Source of the DNA: Brachionus manjavacas
Taxonomy: Eukaryota > Rotifera > Eurotatoria > Ploima > Brachionidae
Length of the DNA: 64,000 nucleotides
Direction: 5' to 3'
Assembly (NCBI GenBank): GCA_019054805.1
Contig: JAHQIY010000003.1
Coordinates: 248,001 to 312,000, forward strand
Below the pieces are notes generated by a model. That model saw only the letters and a program-made list of their open reading frames with translations. It did no database searches and was not told the origin of the DNA. Below, one piece after another: positions 19,564 through 30,363 of this stretch. The position numbers and the translations under genes are program-made. The first letter of the stretch is position 1, and each line of letters starts with the position of its first letter.

Positions 19564-21936
19564 TTAAAATGAATTAAAAAAATGTTTGTCTTTTTTTAGA
19601 TGGGTTCGACTTGATATGCTCAAAGCAACTGCTTTCCAGTAGTAAAACTCGTAATTCTTTGGGTCTTTTTTAACCAAATACTCAAATTCCTTCAAGGCTT
19701 CTCTAAATTTTAACAAAAAGCTAAACATTGAACCTTTAATGTAGTGCATATGTAAACAATCTGGGTATTTTTTCAAGGACTTATCTATGAACAAAATTGT
19801 TTGCTCATAATTCGAAGCTATCAAGTGCATGTAGCAAATACTCGCATTAAAATTTAAATCATCTTTTCTGTTTAGATCTAAAACTTTCTCCACTTTTTCC
19901 AATAATTGGTCCCTTAAATCGATTGGTACTTGGCAAACTAAGCTGTCTTTCAGAAAAGCTTGAGACATCTTCGCTAGCGTAGACGATATGTCAAGGTTCT
20001 CTGAATTTTGACTAAGAGAAAAATCGTCAATTGCACTATAGAATAGAAATAAAGCCTCCAGCATTCTTTTAGCAATTGTGGATCCTTTGTTGGCGTATTC
20101 CATCAACATTTCAGGGTCGTAATTTTTTTTTTTTATGCTATTTGGGTTTGTTTTGAAACAAAAATTATCCAACATGTTAAATTGGGGAAATTTCCCTTTC
20201 ATAAAAGAATCGAGACTCTTATTTTCAGGAATTTTTGCTAATTTAAGCAGTTCTTTTTGCTTGCTTATTCTCTCTAACACTGATTCGTGACAGCTGATAT
20301 TAAATAATAATTTTTTCTCTAAAGCTCTATTGTGCCACATAAGAGCATTGTCCGGATCACCTTTCATCAAATATAATTCAACAAGATTTGATATGGAATC
20401 AAAGCAACCTTTTTTGTGACAATATAAAAACAAGTTTTCAGCGCGATCAAGATCACTAGCCACACCATCGCCATACAAATATAACAAACCAAGATTATTT
20501 GCTGATCGGCCATTGCCATTGTTTACTGCCATTTGATAATATTCGATCGCTTGAGCCATATTTTTGCTTACATAAATTCCCTGATGATAAATGATAGCTA
20601 GAAGGTGCTGGGACTCAGCAACACCTACAACAGGAATTTCATTCATGCCGAATTTTTTTTGGGCCGGCTGACTTGCAGCATTTTTGAGTAAGCTTATCGC
20701 AAGCTGAAAATTTTGCTTTACTCCTATCCCTTTAATTGTCAGCTGAGCTAAATTAAACATCGCTTCAGCATTTCCGTTTTTAGCTGCCTTACCGTATAAT
20801 TTAGCCGCCATTTCATAATTTTGTTTACACTTCAGTGAACCATCGCGATATTCATGAGCCAAAAAAACATCTCCTAAATTTTTGTCATTTTCCATTGCCC
20901 ATTTTTTAAATTCATCAAAATATCCTACAAAAATTTCTGTGTTTTTTTCACCAATTTGTTGTTTCACTTTCTGAACGTGTTCATCAAAATGCTCTTCTGT
21001 TGTTTTTGGCTGAGCAGCGTCGTCTAGATGAGCATAGCGATTCTGTTCAAATTCGAAATATTTGGCATCAGCCAACAATTTTTTGACTTCGTCATTAGAC
21101 GGATTTAAAACTAGAGCCATGTTGAAATTCTCGATGGCTTTTGGTATTTCATTAAATTCCATATACACTTGTGCCAAACGAGCATATGGTTTGAACCAAT
21201 TTGGATTAAAAGCAATTGATTGCTCGGCATCGACCAAAGCTTTAAATAAAAAATCTTTTTCACTTCTGTTTGTTTTTTCAAACATTTTCAAGTAGGCCAG
21301 AGATCGATTAGAAAAAATTTTTGATTTTAAATCCTTAGACATTTCAAAGTCAATTGCTTTAGAATAAAGCTCAATCGACTTGGAATAATTAAGTTGGATC
21401 AAAAAATTGTCAGCTCTTTCTTTTAATTCTAGAGCTTTTTTATCATTAATTTCTTTTGTCTCTTTTGAATTCCTATTGATGTTTAATCTAAAATTTTCAA
21501 TGTCATTTTTATTCGATCCCAAACTAATTAAACATTCTTCAACTTCGGTCCAGTATTTTTGAAACTCTTGACCACCAAGACTCATGTCTGAACTGTGAGC
21601 TATTTTATTACGGACGTCCTTTATTTTTTCTATTTTTTTTAAACTCGATTTGTCTATTATTTCACTATTAGATAAAATTAAAAAGAATAAACTTAAATCC
21701 CATTTTGATGTATCGCCGGCCAATGCAAGATTTTTCTGTGTTTGATTCATCTTGCTCAATAATGCTTTGTTCTTTTCATTTTGGAAAAATTTCAGAGCTG
21801 TTTTTCTGTTCTCAATCCATTCATAGTTATTTTTCTGTTTAAAGCTTTCAAGAAACAAATTTCGAATGTGTTCGGTCGATTTTGATATAAAAAGCTGCAA
21901 GTTGACAAAATTTTCAGTTTTGTTGGAAAGAGCCAT
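19564..21936 (-). CDS. HEPN-TPR-Sel1-repeat protein (5' part of split gene)
   Basis: Start is the ATG at 21936 (MALSNKTENF); the frame gives about 790 residues. Residues 8-150 look like a DZIP3/HEPN-type helical domain: WDLSLFFLILS, then DVRNKIAHSSD at about 108-117, which matches the R-x4-6-H motif of HEPN ribonucleases, then FQKYWTEVEECLISLG. TPRs follow at about 170-285 (ELYSKAIDFEM, PYARLAQVYMEFNEIPKAIE). Sel1-type repeats lie at about 355-510 (AEAMFNLAQLTIKGIGVKQN, GRSANNLGLLYLYGDGVASD). After a helical stretch a last TPR begins (YYWKAVALSIS) and is cut off at THLKKDKHFFNSF. The matching helix and a MYND finger lie at 17848-16933. RNase activity and an immune role are inference from the fold. 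No signal peptide or membrane segment. Confidence 0.82.
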   Translation of the reverse strand: MALSNKTENFVNLQLFISKSTEHIRNLFLESFKQKNNYEWIENRKTALKFFQNEKNKALLSKMNQTQKNLALAGDTSKWDLSLFFLILSNSEIIDKSSLKKIEKIKDVRNKIAHSSDMSLGGQEFQKYWTEVEECLISLGSNKNDIENFRLNINRNSKETKEINDKKALELKERADNFLIQLNYSKSIELYSKAIDFEMSKDLKSKIFSNRSLAYLKMFEKTNRSEKDFLFKALVDAEQSIAFNPNWFKPYARLAQVYMEFNEIPKAIENFNMALVLNPSNDEVKKLLADAKYFEFEQNRYAHLDDAAQPKTTEEHFDEHVQKVKQQIGEKNTEIFVGYFDEFKKWAMENDKNLGDVFLAHEYRDGSLKCKQNYEMAAKLYGKAAKNGNAEAMFNLAQLTIKGIGVKQNFQLAISLLKNAASQPAQKKFGMNEIPVVGVAESQHLLAIIYHQGIYVSKNMAQAIEYYQMAVNNGNGRSANNLGLLYLYGDGVASDLDRAENLFLYCHKKGCFDSISNLVELYLMKGDPDNALMWHNRALEKKLLFNISCHESVLERISKQKELLKLAKIPENKSLDSFMKGKFPQFNMLDNFCFKTNPNSIKKKNYDPEMLMEYANKGSTIAKRMLEALFLFYSAIDDFSLSQNSENLDISSTLAKMSQAFLKDSLVCQVPIDLRDQLLEKVEKVLDLNRKDDLNFNASICYMHLIASNYEQTILFIDKSLKKYPDCLHMHYIKGSMFSFLLKFREALKEFEYLVKKDPKNYEFYYWKAVALSISSRTHLKKDKHFFNSF

Positions 21937-23419
21937 CACATAAATTGTTTCTTTTAATTTGAAATAAATTTAGACGCAATAATGTGATTTTGTCATTAAA
22001 AAAAAGACAATTATAAATATATTTACTCAATTAAATAAATTATTATAAAACATAAATTTAACTAAAGAGAAATACAGAATTTACATTTAAAATTTGTACT
22101 TTTATATAATTAAAAATTTATAACTAAAATCTTTTTTTTTTAACAATTAAGATACCTTATAAAAACTTTGTTCGGAATAATTTAAATGTTTTTTCAATTT
22201 TTGTTCCCAAGTTTACCAATTTGGAGAAAAAAAAATTTCATTGACTAATTCAACTTAACAATACTTCTTTTTTAATGTCAACGTGGGGTTGTGAAGTTCG
22301 TTTCAATTCGATCATTTCAATTCAGAAAAACTTGAATAACTTTTTTACTAAGAGAGATAATTCAGTTCTGTACAACTTAACCACCCCTGTCAATGTAGAA
22401 CGAAGGGTATTACTAAAATACAGATCCATACTTATCTCTCAAAGTAGAAAACCATCAATTATCCCCTACAACTAATCTTGTACAGAATTTTACCAGCTTT
22501 CACTCAAGACCAAAACCTAAACCATAGCTCAATCGGTTTTGCCTTCATTTAAACTTGAAATAAACTATTAAAATACAAAATTAAATATTTATTCTTTTTT
22601 AGTTTGCAATTAAATTAAAGCAATTATCCGAATTTAGTGGCATGTTACTAAATTAAAAAATGAATGATGTCACTAAAAAATGGGCACTCATTTTTAAAAG
22701 ATTAATGTTCAATTTTAATGACTTGTCTCAAAAAATGAATAAATTTGACCCATGTTTAAAAAAACATCCGACTTTAACACATTTCAATTCTCCGCTAAAT
22801 CTTAAATGAAAATTAAAGAAAAATGACTCAAGAAATTTGAATTAAATTTTAAGGAACAATAACAACCTTATTGAATTAATGGCCAAGTCAAAAAGCGGAG
22901 AAAAAACATTTAAACATTTTTATTCAAGATTAATAAATTGCTTTGTAATCAAGTGATCAATGTTTAAGTTTTCAACGTTTAAGCTTTCAATTTTCAATAA
23001 CATAAATTTAATTTACACAGATTTTGTTTCTAAATTTGAATTATTTAACTTAAATAGCTTGTTGTTAAATTTTATCAAATGACTATTAAATCAATAACTC
23101 TAATCAATTTTTTTTATAAGTTTATGTATTTTTTTTTTAACATTTTATATTTTTATTAATAATGAATTTAAATAAATGAAGTGTTAATCGGTCTCATGAG
23201 GCATGGGCACTAGCCTGTTGATTAACCTTGAAATTGAAAAAATTGAAATTTTCATTTTTTAAAGAATTTTATAAAAACTTTAAAAATTGTTAATAGTTCT
23301 AAAATGTGTTTTCTCCTGAATGCCAGTTTATGGTGTATCAATAATTTGATAAAAAATTCAAAGCCTGATTAAAGGAGTAATGGACAACTTTTTATGTTCT
23401 TCAATTTTACAACTTTCTT
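21937..23419. other. AT-rich stretch without a gene
   Basis: This is the upstream region of the HEPN gene. A TATA-like TATATTTATA (minus reading, about 22011-22022) lies some 75 nt above the ATG, but in such AT-rich DNA it carries little weight. A 66-codon open frame at 22275-22475 (plus) has no recognisable composition or motif and I do not call it a gene. Nothing else is seen. Confidence 0.55.
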
Positions 23420-23720
23420 TTTTTGATTATTATTTTATTCCTACTATGTGTACTTTTCTATTATTCAACTTTGCAATTATTCTATTATTCTATTATTCAA
23501 CTTTTACATTTTATAAATTTTTCAACTTTACAATTATTATATTATTCAACTTTTAAATTTTATAACTTATTCAACTATTCAACTTTTCAATTATTCTTTT
23601 TTTAAACTTATTCAACTTTGCAATTATTCTATTATTCTATTATTCAACTTTTAAATTTTATAAATTGTTTAACTTATCAATTTTCCAATTCTTTTAAATG
23701 GTTCAACTATTCTAATTTCA
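23420..23720. repeat. Degenerate T-rich tandem repeat
   Basis: Irregular copies of a 20-25-nt word of the type TTATTCAACTTTTAAATTTT / CAATTATTCTATTATTC follow each other for about 300 bp. The open frame through them is a by-product of the repeat. Confidence 0.75.
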
Positions 23721-23937
23721 CTTCATTGAATCGAATAGTTAATTTTTAAATTTTCAAATAAATTTTATTTATTTATAGCTTTTTTTTTCTCCAAACTTTG
23801 GCATCTTTTTTCATTTAATCTTTGAAATAAACAAATAAAAAAGAAAATAAAGTGATTCTTTGTAAAATGTTTTACTGAGTGTTTATATCTTGAAATATGG
23901 CTAAAAATTTGTTCACATGTTTGAGTGTTTAATTCAT

Positions 23938-24225
23938 TTAATTCACGGTAATTGTCACATGAATAAAATACTCGACAAGTATCTCTAGGTTTCTTAAATG
24001 AAATCTATCTATTAAGAATATTAATTCTTTTGAAATATCATCTGAATTCTTATCTATATACTCGGATAAATGACAAGCATTATCGTAAATAACATATTTA
24101 AGATTTTCATTAACTGTTTTTACTGACTTCACAAAACATTGTAATGAACTTAATGATTCTCCTTTAACAATTTCATTGAAATGCAGAATTAATACACAAC
24201 TTGTTATACCCGTGACAATTCCTCA
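23938..24225 (-). pseudogene. KDZ-like transposase fragment
   Basis: A 95-residue readable stretch on the minus strand holds GITSCVLILHF near its start, then KGESLSSLQCFV, YVIYDNACHLSEYI and FLIDRFHLRNL. The combination of a Gly-x-x-x-Cys strand, a D-N-A-C-H-L motif and D-R-F-H is typical of KDZ-type (Kyakuja-Dileera-Zisupton) and related transposase proteins of invertebrates. No ends or further domains are visible and the frame simply stops at 23938, so this is a fragment. Family assignment is by motif memory only. Confidence 0.5.
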
Positions 24226-24461
24226 ATTCCTTTAATTAAAGAAATTATTCTAAATCCTAAAACTATCATATATTATGAAAAATATAATATCAAGAATATT
24301 TGGCAGTGAAATGTCAAATTAAAATATAGTTTTTTAAAAATTAATTATTATAAATTAATTAAGCAGTATTTAAGAAAAAACTCTCGCTCTTTTTGATGAG
24401 CCGAAATCCCTAAACCAGGGCTACGACCCGGACCCCTTTAATTTTATCTAAAATATTGTTA

Positions 24462-24519
24462 AAAGAAATCTAATTTTAAAATTAAACATATATTGTTTAT
24501 TTTAAAATTAGATTTCTTT
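24462..24519. repeat. Near-perfect hairpin with about 26-bp arms
   Basis: AAAGAAATCTAATTTTAAAA followed by TTAAACA is mirrored by TGTTTA followed by TTTTAAAATTAGATTTCTTT after a loop of about 5 nt. Weaker pairing extends outward (AATATTGTT against AAATAATATT). It could be a small fold-back element or a cruciform; no gene is adjacent. Confidence 0.75.
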
Positions 24520-25090
24520 AACTTACAAATAATATTATTTTAAAATTTTTTGTTAATATACTGGGTTATTTTGATTGTTTCAAAATCAAAAAATGCTCTG
24601 AATCATAATTCGCTATATACTTTATTTTTTTCATGACTTTTATTAAATATTTTTTGTTTTTATATAGTTTAAAAATTGAATGAAAGAAAAATTGAATAGT
24701 TGAATAAATTGATTAAGATTTAAAAAAAGAATAATTTAATAATTGAAAAGTTGACTAGAATATATTTAAGTTGTATAATACAAATTATTGTCCATGAATG
24801 GATTAAAGGCAATCATAATAAGCAGCATGATAATCCGGTCAAAAAATAAACTTTTCAATTATATCCGAAAAATCGAAGATTAACCGATGACTAAAACAGC
24901 TAAGTTTATACAACTTATTAAAACTTGATTCAATTTTAAGAAAAGTAAAGAGACAATGTATAAATGAAACCAAAAAACACATAAATAATCAGGATATTTA
25001 CAATGATGAAAAAAAATGAAAATTGTGACAAAGATGAAAGTACAAAAATCAGAGATAATGATCAATACAACAAAATAAGCTTTGTTTTAG
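24520..25090. other. AT-rich stretch without a gene
   Basis: No coding feature can be supported. The short minus-strand frame at 25065-24880 is hydrophobic low-complexity sequence without motif. Confidence 0.5.
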
Positions 25091-25091
25091 A

Positions 25092-25145
25092 CCAAGATTT
25101 TATTTATTTGTTTTCTGTACCGAGCTAGAGCTCCTTCAGAATAAG
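25092..25145 (-). repeat. 3' terminus of a LINE-J copy
   Basis: On the minus strand the sequence reads TATTCTGAAGGAGCTCTAGC then TCGGTACAGAAAACAAATAA and an ATAAA tail, matching the LINE-J 3' end at 6424-6475. No coding part is recognisable upstream (25145-25700), so this copy is severely 5' truncated or decayed. Confidence 0.8.
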
Positions 25146-25732
25146 TTAAAAATAAAATAAAAAAATAAAATAAAAATAAAATTTATGTTAATAAAATTAG
25201 ATAAAAAAAAAAAGAATCAAAATAGAGTAAATAAGCTAAAAAAATGAAAGTTGAAAAGACATAAATTGGAAAAGATAGTCAATTGGAAGCATTAAATATA
25301 CAATAAAATTTTCAAATGAAATGGCTTAGTTATTTTGGTAATATAATTCATTTGGACAGGACAATTAAATTAAACTGTGAAAATTATATGCTTTATATTT
25401 TGCTAATTCAAGACAGCAAATGTTAAGTGCCTTCGGTGGCTTATTGCTGGTTAAGACATGAAACTAAAATTTTAAAAGCGTCTCTAATCTAGATTTTATT
25501 GAATATTTTGATAAAAATTGGTACACATATAAAATATCAATTGACTTTCTTTTCAGAGAGTATTATCGAGTTAATGGAAATCACCAAAAAATACGCTTAC
25601 TTTAAGAAAATTAACTTGATTTCAAAATTTGTTTGAACAAAAGAACAGATTCAGAAAAATTAAAATACTAGAAAAATTAGATAATAAAGCTGCCGACCTT
25701 GTCAAAGATCAATATTATTAAATGATTAAAAA

Positions 25733-25846
25733 GACACTTTTATTTCAAGTGTCTTTTTTATCAATTTTTGTAGTCAAACCTGTCATTAAAAGAAAAGGTC
25801 GTCCAAAAAACACTAAAAATTAGTTTGGCTTCTTTAAAAAATACTT
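25733..25846. repeat. Left copy of a long direct repeat flanking LINE-B
   Basis: About 113 bp beginning ACACTTTTATTTCAAGTGTC recur at 30364-30475 (ACACTTTTATATCAAGTGTC) with only a handful of differences. Both end in TTGGCTTCTTTAAAAAATAC. LINE-B lies exactly between them, so this is most simply an exceptionally long target-site duplication. The segment itself contains KRKGRPKNTKN in frame, an AT-hook-like tail similar to those ending the MULE proteins here. Confidence 0.85.
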
Positions 25847-25901
25847 TGAAATTTGAAATTTGAAAAAAATTGAAATTTGAAATTTTTTGAATAAATTATC
25901 A

Positions 25902-26780
25902 ATGGATTTAAATAGTCCAGTGTCAAACGCGGACGATTTGGTTGTTCTTGTGGATGCCCTTTGTCAAAAGTTTAGTACAAACAAGCCTGCAGGCAGATCC
26001 GGCAATCCGCACGCTAGGGAAGTTGACCTGGTTGCTGTTATTAGGTCGCTTGACGGCGCATATCGCAGGTGTATGGCTGATAAAGAAGATAGCATCAACG
26101 CTCTTAAAGCTGAGATTGCCGAGCTTCGAGATCGCATCGATTCAATCGAGAAAAGGCCAGTGACCTCGGCTTCATCTAGTTCGATTAACTGGGCTAAAGT
26201 AGCCTCGGGAAGTGTGCACAAAGATGAAAATGCAGTAGCGTTAATGACATCAATATCAACCGAAATGAAGAAAAAGGAAGAACGGGCTAAAAATGTTTTA
26301 CTAGCTATTCCGGCATCAATCATTACTGTTGCTGATGGAGAAGCCGATTTCGCAAAGAAATTGGCAACACATATGGGCATTCCAGGTTCAAGAGTTAAGA
26401 AGGCGAAGCGTATTAGCAAAAGAGTAAGTACTGATTTACCAGAAATTTTAGGATGTGATGTGAGAAACAATCCAGTTCTTGTTGTGGTTGAGATGGAATC
26501 AATTGATGCAAAAATGGAAATGCTGCGAAAATCAAAAACACTTCGTAAAAACCCCGAATTCAAAGACGTGTATGTTAATAAAGACCTTACGCCAAGTCAA
26601 AGAGTTGCGGATCGGAAGCTTCGTCAAGAACGAGATCGCAAAAATAGTGAATTGCCGGAGTCAAACACTTTAAATGGCCGTACACTCAAGTTCAAAACAT
26701 GCGAGGACGGAAAAAAGAGATTTTGGGGAATAAGAAATGGTGAATTAAAGCTGGTCTTGTCAAATATTGACCAGTTATAG
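25902..26780 (+). CDS. LINE-B ORF1 (coiled coil plus RRM-type RNA-binding protein)
   Basis: I chose the ATG at 25902 (MDLNSPVSNADDLVVLVDAL); an upstream in-frame extension has only TTG. The protein is about 292 residues and intact. A coiled coil lies at about 65-85 (DSINALKAEIAELRDRIDSI), then a Ser-rich linker with SINWAKVASGS. An RRM-like part follows from about 135 (NVLLAIPASIITVADGEADF, VKKAKRISKRVS, NPVLVVVEMES, VYVNKDLTPSQRVADRKLRQ). The order matches LINE-A and LINE-C ORF1. It should coat LINE RNA as a multimer. Only 12 nt separate its stop from the ORF2 ATG, suggesting reinitiation or bicistronic translation. Confidence 0.85.
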   Translation: MDLNSPVSNADDLVVLVDALCQKFSTNKPAGRSGNPHAREVDLVAVIRSLDGAYRRCMADKEDSINALKAEIAELRDRIDSIEKRPVTSASSSSINWAKVASGSVHKDENAVALMTSISTEMKKKEERAKNVLLAIPASIITVADGEADFAKKLATHMGIPGSRVKKAKRISKRVSTDLPEILGCDVRNNPVLVVVEMESIDAKMEMLRKSKTLRKNPEFKDVYVNKDLTPSQRVADRKLRQERDRKNSELPESNTLNGRTLKFKTCEDGKKRFWGIRNGELKLVLSNIDQL

Positions 26781-26792
26781 CAAAAAGAAAAA

Positions 26793-29700
26793 ATGCAATC
26801 AAGAGAGATTATCGCCTCATTTGATCTCAATGAATCAGTTGATCAAAACAGCATCGAAGCAACCAAAGAAACAGTTAACAAGGCTTTGACCAACTCAACC
26901 AACTCCAGTCGTCCCGTAGCAACCAAAGCAGCGGTAAACAAGACCTTAACCAATTCAGCCAAATCCAGTCGACCCAAGGGTCCCATAGAAGTTCCTTATG
27001 ATCCTACGATAAATATATTCACAGCTCAATCGGCATGCTTGTCGTTATAACACGTTGAATCAGCTCGTAATATGCAGGAAATTACTCCGACGGCTAATGT
27101 GACGAGCAGTCCTGTAGTGAGTCCAGACGTGTCAATGAATAGATCAGCTTTCTCTTCGTTCTCTTGCTCGTCATCGGCATCATCGTCGTCATCATTTCTC
27201 TCTTCGAGCTCTTTACAACAAATGTCTTCAAAGGACAGCACATCGTTTGAGTCCAGTTCTGAATCGTTGGTCAGATGCCCAGATAGGACTAAATTCTGGT
27301 ACACGAATGCTACTAGTCTTAACAACAAGATGCACATGCTCGAATCTACGGCATTTAGCTTGGAACCAGATATAATCGGCATCACAGAGACTTGGTTTTG
27401 CCCAAGTTCCGTACCGGAACTCATCGGTTATCAGCTGTTTAGAGTAGATCGCTTGGGTGACGTGAGAGGCGGTGGTGTCTGCATCTACGGGAAAGATGGA
27501 ATCGAAGCCTTTAGAGCGACAGAGTCGAGTTTACTGAGCACTGATTGTGAGCAGGTTTGGGTTGCAATCAAATTAAGAGACCAAAAACCTTTATTAGTAG
27601 GTTGCATTTACAACACCGACATTGCAAACCGAATCGAGCATGCCTTGTAATGTTGACAGCGGAATCGCACGGTCAATCACATCAGCTGTAAGCGGCGTTG
27701 TTAAGAATGTATACTCGACAACTATCTTAATGGGTGACTTCAACATGCCAGACGTTGAATGGAACGAATTCGGCTCGCCAGTCCTGGGAGACATTGCATC
27801 AGCAAGTGCACACGTCACCAACGCACTTAGTCACTCCAGCCTTGTCCAACTTGTAGCTAATAAGACGTTCTCATACGACGGGAAGCCAAGCAGTCTTCTC
27901 GACTTAGTGTTGGTCACCGACCCTAACAGAGTATCGGAAGTTAAGATTGGCCCACCACTGGACGAAAGGTCGGCCAGAAGCCACTACAGCATACAATTCA
28001 AATTCTACTGGCCAACAGCGCGACCGACGAGCTTCGATAGCAGAAAGTTTAACTGGAAGCATGGTGACTACGTCGCCATGAGCAAGCACTTCAACAAAAT
28101 TGACTGGCACTCAGCACTCAACAATCGACACACTCAAGAAAGTTATACTTCGTTCCTCGGTATCTTTGGCGAGGCGGCGGACCTTTTCGTCAAAAGGCGT
28201 TTACCTCGGCCGACTCAGGTGAAGCCTCCTTGCTGGAATCAGCAGATATCATCGCTTGTGCGTCGTAAGCGGCGCCTTTTCATCCGCAAACGCATCAAAC
28301 GGGACGATGACCAATTGGCAAGAAACCATGCAGCATTGTGCCGACTAGTCAAATTCACGGTGAAGATGAACATTATTGAGTACGAAATGAAGCTTGCACA
28401 AGCCGCTAAAAGGAACCCTAAGCTATTATACTCCTACATGAACCGTCGTTTTGCTTCAAAGGAAACTATAGCTGCCCTGACGGACCACGACGACCAGACC
28501 GTCACTGACCGGACCAGCATTTGCAACAGGTTAAACATGTTTTTCTTCTCGGTCTTCGAGCCTCCAACTTCACGGGAAGACATTAGGCGAGCTAAAGATA
28601 ATTTTATTAGGCGCTCTCATGCCGATCCAAGCTTTAGGATCAGTGAAGTCGTTACTCCTTGTAAAGTGCAAGCCAAGCTCATTGTGCAGTGACAAGTCCG
28701 CAGGAGTCGACCAAGTAGCAACGCACGCGCTTAAAATGTGTTCCAAGGAGCTTGCTGGACCACTCTCGCTTATTTACTCACAGTCTCTTAGCTCATCTAC
28801 ACTTCCCAAAGAATGAAAGATTGCAAATGTATCACCTATTTACAAAAGTGGAAGTAGATCCGCAGTTGGCAACTATCGCCCAGTCTCTCTTACCTCAGTC
28901 CCATGCAAGGTCTTGGAATCACTCGTTAAGGACTACATCGTCAAACACCTGGACAAACACAATTTGATTACCAAGAAACAACATGGCTTTGTGGCACATA
29001 AGGCATGTGTGACCAACCTGCTTGAAACAGTTGACAACCTGACAGACTGCGCCAGTCGTAAAGAGCCTGTAGATATCATATACCTGGACTTCGAGAAGGC
29101 GTTCGACAAAGTATCACACAAACTGCTCCTGGTCAAGCTAGCAGCGTACGGCATTCCCGATATCATTGTTAGCTGGATTCGTAATTTCCTGAGCGGCCGA
29201 AGACAGAGAGTAGTCATAGGCGAAGCAGAATCGGAATGGGTACCAGTTACGAGCGGCGTTCCTCAGGGTTCGGTCATTGGCCCGCTTCTCTTCATCATTT
29301 ACATCAATGATATGCCAGACATGTGTGGATCTGTTTGTAAGCTGTATGCTGATGACAGCAAGCTAATAAGCTCGGTACTACGTGTGGAGAACTCTAGGAG
29401 GCTGCAGTCTGAACTCAACCGTCTTGCAGAATGGTCGGACACTTGGCGAATGAAATTCCACAAAAAGAAGTGTGTGGTCATGCATGTTGGGGACAAGAAC
29501 GATTTTCGAGTACATGCTAGGCAATCATACACTTGAAAAGACCACAAAAGAGCGAGACCTCGGAATCATTATCACAAATGACCTTAAGTGGACTGAGCTG
29601 TCCAAGAGAGCGGCGTCTAGGGCGACGATGATAGCGTGCCGAATCAAGCTAACCTTCTCGTATTTCTCATTGGAAATGGTGAACTTGCTCTACAAGTCGT

Positions 29701-30169
29701 TCGTACGGCCTCACTTTAGCAGTTTGCAGTCGGTGCCTGGAATCCTTTTCGGCGGGGTGACATTAAACTGCTTGAACAGGTCCAAAGGAGATTCTCAAAG
29801 CTAGTCCCTGAACTCAAATCGAAACGCTATGTTGAAAGAAGAGAAGCTCTCGGTTGGATCACTCTAGAAGAACGGCGTAGTCGAGGTGACCTCATCCAGC
29901 TCCATAAGATTCAGCACGGCTACGACCACGTATGCTTTATCAACGGCGATCAAAGGCTGGCGTCTGATGGCCACGACGGTCCAGCAGGGAACACCAGAAC
30001 TTGTCATCGTGCAATTGAGCGCCAGTTGGTTCGCAACTGCGAGGCACGCACCAACTTCTTCACGAACAGGACCGCAGGTGACTGGAATGCCCTAGATGCA
30101 GCGACCAGATGCGTAACTAAAACCAACACATTTAAAAATAGAATTTACAAACTACTTTATTTTTTATAA
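26793..30169 (+). pseudogene. LINE-B ORF2 (endonuclease and reverse transcriptase)
   Basis: It starts MQSREIIASFDLNESVDQ and soon contains a 60-bp tandem repeat (26859-26978). The endonuclease block (about 27290-28010) has YTNATSLNNKMHMLES, DIIGITETWF, GGGVCIYGKDG, ILMGDFNMPDVEWNE and LLDLVLVTDPNR. RT (about 28690-29540) has GNYRPVSLTSVPCKVLESLV, QHGFVAHKACVTNLLETV, LDFEKAFDKVSHK, TSGVPQGSVIGPLLFIIYIN and the catalytic LYADDSK. The C-terminal part runs to a stop at about 30169 (LEERRSRGDLIQLHKIQHG, FFTNRTAGDWNALD). Frameshifts lie near 27050, 27630, 28690, 28815, 29500 and 29800. The enzyme would perform target-primed reverse transcription; this copy would need all frames repaired. Confidence 0.9.
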
Positions 30170-30363
30170 TATTCTTTTTGTTACCATTAAGACTAAAATT
30201 TTTTCTAAAAATAGGATATTAGAAAATATGTAAAAAAAAAGCTATCTAAAAATAGCTTATTTAAAAAAGGAAAAAAAAGGCAAGTGGCTGTTATAGTGGG
30301 GCGTCTACGTGCGCCACTACTTGGAGACCCAAGTCTCCCACTGCATTTATACTACTACTACTA

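Larger units (their letters stand above)
25850..30363 (+). mobile_element. LINE-B: near full-length CR1/L2-like non-LTR retrotransposon
   Basis: A short AT-rich 5' region is followed by ORF1 (25902-26780), ORF2 (26793-30169, several frameshifts) and a 3' UTR with a GC-rich stem-forming stretch (GTGGGGCG...GCGCCAC near 30295-30318). It ends in ACTACTACTACTA at about 30350-30363. It is flanked by the 113-bp direct repeat. The coding part is clearly GC-richer (near half G+C by eye) than the surrounding DNA. ORF1 is intact and ORF2 has few lesions, so it is younger than LINE-A and LINE-C. Confidence 0.92.

Noticed and set aside
22275..22475. 66-codon plus-strand frame
   Set aside because: No motif, no homologue in the window, length expected by chance in such DNA.
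24385..24440. Hammerhead-ribozyme-like GATGAG...CGAAA
   Set aside because: The core C before TGATGA is missing, there is no room for stem II between GATGAG and GAAA, and stem I cannot pair. Only the word similarity remains.
27026..27424. Minus-strand frame rich in Asp/Glu opposite LINE-B
   Set aside because: Antisense of the Ser-rich ORF2 linker; acidic run is a codon artefact.
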